A DNA stretch of 64,000 nt from Clostridia bacterium (GTDB taxonomy: Bacteria > Bacillota > Clostridia > Christensenellales > Aristaeellaceae), in the NCBI GenBank assembly GCA_017447185.1, contig JAFSOC010000039.1:1-64000 (forward strand), written 5' to 3'. The translations under genes were made by a program, and so were the position numbers. This document shows positions 42,194 to 49,313 of this stretch, one piece after another (position 1 is the stretch's first letter; each line of letters begins with the position of its first letter). The notes beneath the pieces were generated by a model that had not been told where the DNA came from, ran no database searches, and saw only the letters and a list, made by a program, of their open reading frames with translations.

Positions 42194-43576
42194 TCAGGCA
42201 AACCAGCCGGCGGGCAGATATGCCCGCTGGTTTTCCATCATATCGTCAAAGAGCTTTTCGCCTTCCGCCGGAGGCACGGCGGAGAGCTGGGGATCGTTCA
42301 TGAAAGTGGTGAACCCCAGTTTCCGGTCGCAGCGGAGGGCGGACCGCAGGGTGTTTTCCTGGTTAAGGACATGGCGTGCCACCAGGGGCAGGACGCCGGC
42401 GGGGGTCGGCCCGGCAAAGAGGGGCTCGATCCGGTTCCGGCTGAAGAAGGCATTGGTTTCCACCACGGCGCCGGCGGGAAGGTCCGGCACCTGTCCCCGG
42501 TTCGGGACGTTGACGTTCGAGACCAGGTCCCCCAGCCCCAGCAGCGCCTTCAGCAGGAGATGCCCTTCCTCCCCGGAGGGGACCAGGGAGGGTTCCTCCT
42601 CCCCCCGGACCAGGCGGTCCGAGCGGGCCAGGCGCCTTTCCAGGTCCTCCACCCGCCAGGAGACGGGGGTCAGGCTGAACTTCCAGGAACGGACGGTTTC
42701 GGGGTCCCGGGTGTACCAGGGGGCGACGAATTCGGCCAGGTGGCGGTCCCCTGCCGCGGCGATTGCTCCGTAGCGGCGGAAGAGATCAAATTTGACCCGG
42801 TGCGCACAGGCAAAATGGGAATTCATCCAGTTGCCGTCCTGACCTGCTTCATAGCCGCTTTCAGCGTATTTATCGGCGAAGCGGGCGTAAAGGGGCATCA
42901 GGTCCGTTTCGCCGAAGGACGCGGAAGTGATCCAGGTGAAGTGGTTGATGCCGGTGACCGTTGTGCGCAGATCCTGGCGGATGACACCGGGGGTGCCTTC
43001 CTCCGTTTCCAGCATGGCGCAGAGCAGCTTCTGGGTACCGAAGACTTCATGACAGCAGCCGAAGGCATGGATCCCGGGAAAGATTTCATACAGTGTCCGT
43101 ACGCAGAGGGACATGGGATTGGTGTAATTGATCACCCAGGCATCCGGCGCATAATCCCGGATGGCTTCGGCGATTGTGACAAACATTGGGATGGTACGCA
43201 TGGCGCGCATGAAACCGCCGGCGCCGACGGTATCTCCCACTGGCTGATAAATTCCGACCCGCTCCGGAAGATGGACGTCGCTCTGCATTTCATGGAATGT
43301 TCCGGGAAGAATGGAGATGACAACGAAATCCGCGCCTGTCAGGGCTTCCTGCAGGCCCAGGCTGACTTCATATGACCAGCGAGAAAGCGCTTTCGGATGC
43401 ACGCTGATTTTTTCACCGATGATCCGGTTGCGTTCCGCTGCCTCCCGGTCGATATCATAAAGGCGGACGGTACCGCAGAGATCCGGATCTGTTGCCAGGT
43501 CCGTCATAAATCCCCAGGCCCATCCCCGGGATCCGCCGCCGATATAGGCAACGGTCAGTTCTTTCGCGTTCGGCAT
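42194..43576 (-). CDS. Glycoside hydrolase family 4, alpha-galacturonidase-like (LplD type)
   Basis: The product has 460 residues. The Rossmann start TVAYIGGGSRGWAWGFMTDL binds NAD+. The family 4 Mn-binding Cys and His are in FGCCHEVFG (174-177) and GINHFTW (His212). NYTNPMS is also typical. GH4 enzymes use redox chemistry with NAD+ and Mn2+. The LplD branch includes alpha-galacturonidases, which fits the neighbourhood, though related alpha-glucosidases cannot be excluded. GGAGGAG precedes the ATG. It lies 14 bases after the AEC transporter gene in a minus-strand operon. Confidence 0.9.
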   Translation of the reverse strand: MPNAKELTVAYIGGGSRGWAWGFMTDLATDPDLCGTVRLYDIDREAAERNRIIGEKISVHPKALSRWSYEVSLGLQEALTGADFVVISILPGTFHEMQSDVHLPERVGIYQPVGDTVGAGGFMRAMRTIPMFVTIAEAIRDYAPDAWVINYTNPMSLCVRTLYEIFPGIHAFGCCHEVFGTQKLLCAMLETEEGTPGVIRQDLRTTVTGINHFTWITSASFGETDLMPLYARFADKYAESGYEAGQDGNWMNSHFACAHRVKFDLFRRYGAIAAAGDRHLAEFVAPWYTRDPETVRSWKFSLTPVSWRVEDLERRLARSDRLVRGEEEPSLVPSGEEGHLLLKALLGLGDLVSNVNVPNRGQVPDLPAGAVVETNAFFSRNRIEPLFAGPTPAGVLPLVARHVLNQENTLRSALRCDRKLGFTTFMNDPQLSAVPPAEGEKLFDDMMENQRAYLPAGWFA

Positions 43577-43590
43577 GCTTTACTCCTCCG

Positions 43591-44538
43591 TCAGGCCAGT
43601 AATCCCAGGCGGGACATGATATAGATGAAAAGGAAAATGGTTCCAAGGGAAGCCACGGTACTGGTAAAAACCAACTGTCCGGCCAGCTGGCCATCGCCGC
43701 CCATATTCTGTGCCATGGGGTAGGAAGCGGTGGCGACCGGCGTGCCGAAGATCATCAGGATCAGGAAAAGTTCCACTCCGCGCAGGCCGATCAGCCAACC
43801 CAGGGGGATAGTAACCAGCGGCAGCAGAATCAGCCGGATTAACAGGACGGCAGCAATCGGTTTCCGGTTTTTCTGGATTTCCTCAAAGATGAGGTTGGCT
43901 CCGAGGACAATCATGGCAAGCGTGGTGGCCAGGGTGGCCAGGGAAGAAACCGGGGAGGCAATAAAGGCCGGCAGGCGGATCCGCAGTGCGAAAAACAGCA
44001 GCCCGATGGCGCATCCCTGCAGGAGGGGATTCTTCAGCAACCCAAGCAGAAGCGGTTTCAGACGGACTTTTCCGCCTTCCCGGAAGATTTCGAGTACGAT
44101 GACTGCGGCAATATTGAAAAGGGAAACCATAATCATCACCATGATACCGCAGACAGAAGACTGTTCCGTTCCGAAAATGCTGGCGGTCAGCGGGATACCG
44201 TAGATAATGAAATTGCTTCGGAAAATGGCCTGGATGATGACGCCGCGGCGGGAGTTTTCCTTCACGATCCGGGGAACGGCAATGAGCAGAACCAGAACCA
44301 GCAGAATCACAGAGAGAGGCCCGGCAATCATCAGTGTCGCGGAGGGCAGGTTCTCCGGCTTGGCGCTGTAGATATTATTGAACATGAGAAAGGGAAAGAA
44401 AAGCTTGAAATTGAGAGCGTTCAGCCGATTCATGAAGGCCCGGTCCGCAATACGTGTCCGGACAGCCAGGAAACCGATTCCCAGCAGAATCATGAAAGGC
44501 GCTACTGCATTGAGCGCAACCATGAAACTTTCAAACAT
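43591..44538 (-). CDS. AEC family (auxin efflux carrier-like) transporter
   Basis: The product has 315 residues with about ten membrane helices in two inverted halves. The first half includes MILLGIGFLAVRTRIADRAF and NALNFKLFFPFLMFNNIY; the second ends in GTPVATASYPMAQNMGGDGQLAGQLVFTSTVAS, a typical AEC signature. Bacterial members move organic acids such as malate. Here export of acidic fermentation products or uptake of uronates is possible. GGGAGAAAG precedes the ATG. It is first in the operon with GH4. Confidence 0.88.
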   Translation of the reverse strand: MFESFMVALNAVAPFMILLGIGFLAVRTRIADRAFMNRLNALNFKLFFPFLMFNNIYSAKPENLPSATLMIAGPLSVILLVLVLLIAVPRIVKENSRRGVIIQAIFRSNFIIYGIPLTASIFGTEQSSVCGIMVMIMVSLFNIAAVIVLEIFREGGKVRLKPLLLGLLKNPLLQGCAIGLLFFALRIRLPAFIASPVSSLATLATTLAMIVLGANLIFEEIQKNRKPIAAVLLIRLILLPLVTIPLGWLIGLRGVELFLILMIFGTPVATASYPMAQNMGGDGQLAGQLVFTSTVASLGTIFLFIYIMSRLGLLA

Positions 44539-44583
44539 TGTTCTTTCTCCCGTTTTTCCGGAGTAAATATGCTGAGGATGCCT

Positions 44584-44612
44584 GCATTATAGCAAAAAAA
44601 AAGCGGAAGGAA
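44584..44612 (-). promoter_or_regulatory. Promoter of the AEC transporter-GH4 operon
   Basis: A consensus TATAAT (44589-44584 on the minus strand) preceded by TGC lies 46 bases upstream of the AEC start. The -35 region at 17-base spacing (TTTTCC) is weak. Confidence 0.5.
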
Positions 44613-44638
44613 AAGAAGAAAAACAGGAGGGAAAACAG

Positions 44639-45652
44639 ATGCCGGGAAAAACGATCGTCGTCGCCTGTGACGGGAGCGGGGACTATACAAGCCTGCAGCA
44701 AGCTGTTGACGCGGTGCCTGAAATCGAAGGACCGGTCAGTATTTTCCTTCGCGCGGGGAAATACCGGGAAAAAGCAGTGATCCACCGAAATCATATTCAC
44801 CTGATCGGGGAAGAGCGGGACCGGACAGTTCTGTCCTGGAACGGATGCGCAAAAGATCAGTATGAGGATGGGACGGAGAGGGGAACTTTTCTTTCCTCCA
44901 CACTGATGGTCACCGGCAGCAATGTGACGGTTGAGAACCTGACGGTCATGAATGATGTCGGAGACGGTCGGGAAGTTGGACAGGCAGTGGCTGTATATGC
45001 GGCAGGGGACAGGGGAATCTGGCGGAACTGCAGCCTGATCGCACATCAGGATACACTCTTCTGCGGGCCGATCCGCCTGCCCAATGTAAAAGAAGATATC
45101 CGCGACCGGGCGGGATGCGCGGAAGCGGTATACCGGGTGGAAGACGGCCCCCTCACCTGCAGCAGGCAGTATTTTGAGAACTGCCTGATCCGGGGGGATG
45201 TTGACTTTATTTTCGGTCCGTACCGGTGCTGGTTTGAACAGTGTACATTGTTTATGAATAAACGGGGCGGCTGGTATACGGCTGCCAACACAAATCAGGA
45301 TCAGCCTTTCGGGTTTGTGTTCCGCCGGTGCCGGTTGACGGGTGAATGCGAGCCCGGGAAAGCATATCTGGGCAGACCGTGGCGAAAGTATTGCAGGACG
45401 GTCTTCCTGGAATGCGATATGGATGAACATGTGGCACCGGAAGGTTTCTCCGACTGGGATGAAGAACGGAAAATCAGTGAACGATGCGGTGAATGGCGTA
45501 CGACAGGGCGAAGAGCAGACCAGCGGCTGCGCCATCCGGCCCAGAAACGCATGACAGACCAGGAAGCTGAAAAGATTACCGTTGAGAATGTGCTGCGGGG
45601 AGAGGATGGCTGGGATCCTGTTGACCGACAGGAAACGGCTGTGATACGATAG
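44639..45652 (+). CDS. Pectinesterase family protein (CE8), cytoplasmic
   Basis: The product has 337 residues, a right-handed beta-helix without a signal peptide. The N-terminus has IVVACDGSGDYTSLQQAVDAVP. Catalytic residues are present: Gln in GQAVAVY, Gln/Asp in AHQDTLF, Asp in GDVDFIFGPYR, and Arg/Trp in LGRPWRKY. The C-terminal GEW.TTG element is followed by RRA where most members have PGA, a small divergence. CE8 removes methyl esters from pectin; inside the cell it would act on imported methylated oligogalacturonides. It diverges from the AEC/GH4 operon, with AGGAGGG before the ATG. Confidence 0.88.
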   Translation: MPGKTIVVACDGSGDYTSLQQAVDAVPEIEGPVSIFLRAGKYREKAVIHRNHIHLIGEERDRTVLSWNGCAKDQYEDGTERGTFLSSTLMVTGSNVTVENLTVMNDVGDGREVGQAVAVYAAGDRGIWRNCSLIAHQDTLFCGPIRLPNVKEDIRDRAGCAEAVYRVEDGPLTCSRQYFENCLIRGDVDFIFGPYRCWFEQCTLFMNKRGGWYTAANTNQDQPFGFVFRRCRLTGECEPGKAYLGRPWRKYCRTVFLECDMDEHVAPEGFSDWDEERKISERCGEWRTTGRRADQRLRHPAQKRMTDQEAEKITVENVLRGEDGWDPVDRQETAVIR

Positions 45653-45690
45653 ACACGGAAAAGAAGACAAAAAAACGAACCAACGAGCGA

Positions 45691-45880
45691 ATGAACAGGA
45701 TCTATTGCTGCTACCCGGATGGGAAGCACAAAGCGCTGACGATGAGCTATGACGATATAAAAACAGTATCTATACCTGATGTACGCATGGGGACACAACT
45801 ATGAATTTGATGACCGGGACAACTGGCAGCTGATGGAGGATTTCTGCCGAAAGATGGGTGGTCAGACAGTCCGACTTTGA
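45691..45880 (+). pseudogene. Polysaccharide deacetylase remnant with internal deletion
   Basis: An ATG at 45691 starts MNRIYCCYPDGKHKALTMSY then DD, the usual N-terminus of NodB-type deacetylases in this group. After about 23 codons the sequence jumps, one base out of frame, to a C-terminal-like segment LYLMYAWGHNYEFDDRDNW, ending CRKMGGQTVRL with TGA at 45878-45880. The whole catalytic core is missing. This looks like a gene decayed by one internal deletion. It occupies most of the 240-base gap between the pectinesterase and GGDEF genes. Confidence 0.7.
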
Positions 45881-45896
45881 CGGGAAGAGGAAACGT

Positions 45897-46955
45897 ATGT
45901 ATACAAGGGAATATCTGGAGCAGTATCCGTATTTCAGGGAAACAATCGAAAAAGAAGGCATGCAGGGGATTTTTGACCAGCTGACTGGCGTAATCTCCCG
46001 CGGGCATATCCTCTGGTTTACCCAGTGGCTGATGGCGCATCAGATTCCTTTTTCATTTGCCATGATGGATCTCGACAATTTCAAGTTCATCAATGACACC
46101 TACGGACATCATATCGGGGACGGGGTACTGGTCCGGGTGGCACAGGATCTGGCAGCAATCCTGGACGGAATCGGGCTTGTCGGTCGCTTCGGCGGGGATG
46201 AGCTGCTGATTGTGAACCTGAGGGACCTTACATACGATGCGGCGAAAGCTTTTTTTACACAGGTATACAGCGGGAAAGTCCTGCGGAGGAATGTTCCGCT
46301 GGAGAACTGCAGTCCGTTCATTACTGCTACAGTCGGATGCGCGATCTACCCGACAGACGCGCAGGATTTCGACGCGTTGTTCGAACTGATTGACAAGACC
46401 CTTTACAGGGGAAAAAACAAAGGACGCAACTGCCACATCATTTATGTTGCGGAGAAACATAAGAATGTCGTGATCCGGCGGATTGCAAAGCAGGGAATGT
46501 ATACTGCTTTCAGCCAGATGATCCGTCAGTTTGAACTTGTGCCCGGTCTGAAGAACAAACTGCGCAGTGTGATGCCGCTGCTGATGGAGGAACTGCAGAT
46601 TTCCGACCTGTATTATGTGGGGCGGAAGAATGTGCTGCACGCGGTACGGAACAGCGAAGTGGCAGAACCGGTATCAGATACGGAAAAGCTGCTGCGAAGC
46701 GACGACCTGTTCTCGGACAACACACTGGACAAGGTGAAAGCCCGGAGCCCGGAACTTTATAAAGTACTGAACACATGGGAAATTGAGACGGTCTGTGTGA
46801 TCCGTATCGGAATGGACATGGATACGGACGGCTATCTGATCTGTGCAGAACCGCGGAACAGGAGAATCTGGCAGGAAGCAGAATGTGCAATGCTGTATTT
46901 CCTTGCCAAGATGTTAGCCGCCAGGATCCGGATTGACGGAGAAGTGCTGGAATAG
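45897..46955 (+). CDS. GGDEF-domain protein (diguanylate cyclase-like, GGDEL) with unknown C-terminal domain
   Basis: The ATG at 45897 gives 352 residues. Residues 1-25 are a charged lead; the GGDEF domain spans about 26-180, with MMDLDNFKFINDTYGHHIGD and active-site loop FGGDELLI (GGDEL at 99-103). The Mg-binding Asp residues are kept, so activity is possible despite F to L. The remainder (about 185-352) is mixed alpha/beta and GAF-like in feel (IETVCVIRIGMDMDTDGYLIC) but not recognised. No membrane segment. It would make or sense cyclic di-GMP in the cytoplasm. Confidence 0.82.
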   Translation: MYTREYLEQYPYFRETIEKEGMQGIFDQLTGVISRGHILWFTQWLMAHQIPFSFAMMDLDNFKFINDTYGHHIGDGVLVRVAQDLAAILDGIGLVGRFGGDELLIVNLRDLTYDAAKAFFTQVYSGKVLRRNVPLENCSPFITATVGCAIYPTDAQDFDALFELIDKTLYRGKNKGRNCHIIYVAEKHKNVVIRRIAKQGMYTAFSQMIRQFELVPGLKNKLRSVMPLLMEELQISDLYYVGRKNVLHAVRNSEVAEPVSDTEKLLRSDDLFSDNTLDKVKARSPELYKVLNTWEIETVCVIRIGMDMDTDGYLICAEPRNRRIWQEAECAMLYFLAKMLAARIRIDGEVLE

Positions 46956-47013
46956 ACAATGGACAGCGGCCGGTATCCTGCTTTGACCCGGCATGTTCGG
47001 AAGGAGAATTACG

Positions 47014-47373
47014 ATGAATATTTATGAATCCGGCGAAGATTACCTGGAACAGATCCTGATGCAGCTGGAAAGGAAGGGTTACGCCCGGTCGGTGGACATT
47101 GCCGAGGCACTGGATGTTTCCAAGCCGTCGGTCAGCGTGGCCATGAAAAAGCTGCGGGAAAACGGCTATATTCACATGAGCGCGGATAACCTGATCTCCC
47201 TGACGGACAAGGGATACGCGATTGCCCGGAAGATCTATGACCGTCACCAGGTGCTGACGAAGTACCTGGTGCAGATCGGCGTGCCGGAGGAAATTGCCAG
47301 AAAGGACGCCTGCAAGATCGAGCATGATCTTTCCGAGGAATCCTTTGCGGCCATCTGCAGCCTGATCAGGTAA
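47014..47373 (+). CDS. DtxR/MntR family metalloregulator
   Basis: The ATG at 47014, with AAGGAG upstream, gives 119 residues. Residues 1-65 are the winged HTH (YLEQILMQLERKGYARSVDIAEALDVSKPSVSVA in essence). The dimerisation region carries the metal-type residues in YDRHQVLTKYLVQIGVP and CKIEHDLSEESF, as in MntR/DtxR. No SH3-like third domain is present. It would bind Fe2+ or Mn2+ and repress uptake genes. The DtxR-like boxes at the feo operon 28 kb away are possible targets. Confidence 0.88.
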   Translation: MNIYESGEDYLEQILMQLERKGYARSVDIAEALDVSKPSVSVAMKKLRENGYIHMSADNLISLTDKGYAIARKIYDRHQVLTKYLVQIGVPEEIARKDACKIEHDLSEESFAAICSLIR

Positions 47374-47408
47374 GAATCCGGACCGATCACAGAAACAGGA
47401 GATAAGAT

Positions 47409-48578
47409 ATGGAAGTTCGTCTGCTGAAAGAAAATGAACAAATCCGTGCGGCGGAGATCGCCGTGATCTCTTTTCATATGCGGGTGGAGAACCTGGAATC
47501 GGTGGAAAATGACTGGGGTCAGGGAACTTACCTGCACTGGGGCGCGTTTGACGACGACGGAACGCTGATGGCCCATATGCTGGACAACCAGTACGAAAGC
47601 TGGCTGGACGGGACACTGGTCCGCAACGGTGGCATCGGAGCGGTTTCCACCCTGCCGGAATACCGGACGGACGGCGCAGTGCGGGAGATCTTCCGGAAAC
47701 TGATTCCTGCTGCTTATGCGGACGGGGAAGTGATTTCCACCCTGTATCCCTTCAGCCACGCGTTTTACCGGAAGTTCGGATATGAAACCGTCTGCTGGAA
47801 AAATGTGTACGAATTCAGCCCGGCAGTGCTCCGGGGCTATGTGTTCGGGGGAAAGGTACGGCAGTGGAAAACCGGGGATCCGGTCGGCGAGTGGACCAAA
47901 CTATATAATGCCTTTGCCTCCTCTTTTAACCTGGCTATCTCCCGGGATGACGCGCGGATGGGGAAACATCTGGAGGGCGTATTCTACAAGGACCGGAAGT
48001 TCGGCTACATGCTGTGGGAAGACGGCCGGCCGGTGGCTTACCTGATTTTCCAGGATATACGGCATGATCCGCAGGCAATCCTGGAAGTGCAGGACCTGGC
48101 CTGGGACGGGCCGGCAGGTTTCCGGGCTATTCTGGGTTTCCTGTCCCGTTTTTCCGCCGACTATGGAACGATCCGCCTGTTCCTGCCGCGGAATATTGAG
48201 CTGCTTTCACTGATCCGCAGCCCGCTGGCTTATGATATCCAGAAAACGACGGATCAGGCTTACATGATCCGGGTAATCAACGCGGTGAAGGCGCTGGAAG
48301 CAATCCGCAAACCGGAGGGCTGCAGCTTTGTGATCCGTATCAGCGATGAAATGATCCCGGAGAATAACGGGACCTGGAAGGTGACTGCCGGCGGCGTCTC
48401 CCCGACGGAGGAGGAACCGGACCTGTGCGTTTCCGAGAGGGCACTGGGACAACTGGTGTGCGGCGCGGTCAGCTTGGCGGAAGCTGAGTACCGGGAGGAT
48501 ACGGCGGTGCAGAAGAACCGGGAAATGCTGGAGAAGGTTTTCATCCGGAAACCGATCCTGGTGGAGGATCATTTCTGA
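47409..48578 (+). CDS. Eis-like GNAT acetyltransferase
   Basis: The product has 389 residues, the usual length for the Eis family: an N-terminal GNAT half (GGIGAVSTLPEYRTDGAVREIFRKL holds the acetyl-CoA region; STLYPFSHAFYRKFGYE follows), a second GNAT-like half, and a C-terminal sterol-carrier-like domain (VIRISDEMIPENNGTW). The free C-terminal carboxylate at ...VEDHF is typical, because it takes part in catalysis in Eis. Family members acetylate lysines or multiple amines of aminoglycosides. It follows the DtxR gene, and the glycosylase gene starts 3 bases after it. Confidence 0.87.
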   Translation: MEVRLLKENEQIRAAEIAVISFHMRVENLESVENDWGQGTYLHWGAFDDDGTLMAHMLDNQYESWLDGTLVRNGGIGAVSTLPEYRTDGAVREIFRKLIPAAYADGEVISTLYPFSHAFYRKFGYETVCWKNVYEFSPAVLRGYVFGGKVRQWKTGDPVGEWTKLYNAFASSFNLAISRDDARMGKHLEGVFYKDRKFGYMLWEDGRPVAYLIFQDIRHDPQAILEVQDLAWDGPAGFRAILGFLSRFSADYGTIRLFLPRNIELLSLIRSPLAYDIQKTTDQAYMIRVINAVKALEAIRKPEGCSFVIRISDEMIPENNGTWKVTAGGVSPTEEEPDLCVSERALGQLVCGAVSLAEAEYREDTAVQKNREMLEKVFIRKPILVEDHF

Positions 48579-48581
48579 GCT

Positions 48582-49079
48582 ATGAAAGAAAATCCGGCAC
48601 AGCGGATCGTGCATCCCTTCGGTCCGCTTTTCAGCGCGGAAAGCGAAGTCCTGATCCTGGGCTCCTTTCCTTCTGTGAAATCCAGGGAACAGAGCTTCTT
48701 CTACGGTCATCCGCAGAACCGGTTCTGGAAGGTGATCGCGGCGCTGTATCACGCGGAAACGCCCGTGACGATTCCCGAAAAGAAGGAACTGATCCTGTGC
48801 AACGGGCTGGCGCTGTGGGACATGATTGCCAGCTGCACGGTGACGGGATCTTCCGATGCGAGCATCCGGGATGTACAGGCGAACGACCTGTCCGTCATCC
48901 TGGATCACAGCCCGATCCGGAAAATCTGCTGCAACGGAAAGACTTCCTGGCTGCTGTATGAGAAATGGATCCGTCCGCAGACCGGACGGGAAGCGCTGTG
49001 CCTGCCTTCCACCAGTCCGGCCAACGCACAGTGGACGCTGGAAAAGCTGACGGAGGCCTGGTCCGTGATCCTGTGTTGA
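48582..49079 (+). CDS. DNA-deoxyinosine glycosylase (UDG superfamily)
   Basis: The product has 165 residues. UDG-superfamily motif A is GSFPSVKSREQSFFYGHP, followed by QNRFWKVI. The C-terminal motif B is LPSTSPANAQW. This pattern is that of deoxyinosine/mismatch-type glycosylases, which excise hypoxanthine or uracil from DNA. No Fe-S cysteines, unlike the family 4 enzyme at 57986. It starts 3 bases after the Eis-like gene; its stop codon overlaps the -35 box of the next promoter. Confidence 0.85.
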   Translation: MKENPAQRIVHPFGPLFSAESEVLILGSFPSVKSREQSFFYGHPQNRFWKVIAALYHAETPVTIPEKKELILCNGLALWDMIASCTVTGSSDASIRDVQANDLSVILDHSPIRKICCNGKTSWLLYEKWIRPQTGREALCLPSTSPANAQWTLEKLTEAWSVILC

Positions 49080-49104
49080 CAAACAGGCAAAACACATTTA
49101 TCAT
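49076..49104 (+). promoter_or_regulatory. Promoter of the ABC-F gene
   Basis: Consensus TTGACA (49076-49081), a 17-base spacer and TATCAT (49099-49104). The TGA stop of the preceding gene lies inside the -35 box. A 200-base leader follows before the ABC-F start. Confidence 0.7.
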
Positions 49105-49194
49105 AGGTTTATCGTGAAGAAAGGACGGGCTTTGGCGACTGATGAGAATCAACGACTGAAATTCGGCTGCAGGGTATCTCTCCCCGGGAAGCAT

Positions 49195-49305
49195 CCCGCC
49201 GGGAGGAATATTTGCCGCCGTTTGGAGGTTGTGATTTTCGCAATGGCCGAACGTCTTTTTTGTTTTGTGTGCGCTGCGTTTCACTCCTCCACGGCGGGAA
49301 GGGGT
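49195..49305 (+). promoter_or_regulatory. Attenuator-like leader of the ABC-F gene
   Basis: Two upstream segments can pair with the same GC-rich stretch next to the ABC-F ribosome site: 49195-49206 with 49286-49298, and 49215-49228 with 49286-49297. The second also shares 49219-49225 with the terminator-like hairpin. A short frame ATG 49142 to TGA 49159 (MRIND) and a longer GTG frame from 49114 could be leader peptides; neither has a convincing ribosome site. ABC-F resistance genes are often controlled this way. Confidence 0.5.
49219..49262 (+). terminator. Terminator-like hairpin inside the ABC-F leader
   Basis: CGTTTGG (49219-49225) pairs with CCGAACG (49247-49253), with an inner TTGTG/CGCAA stem, followed by TCTTTTTTG. 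It would stop transcription before the ABC-F gene unless another structure forms. Confidence 0.6.
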
Positions 49306-49313
49306 GATTTTTT

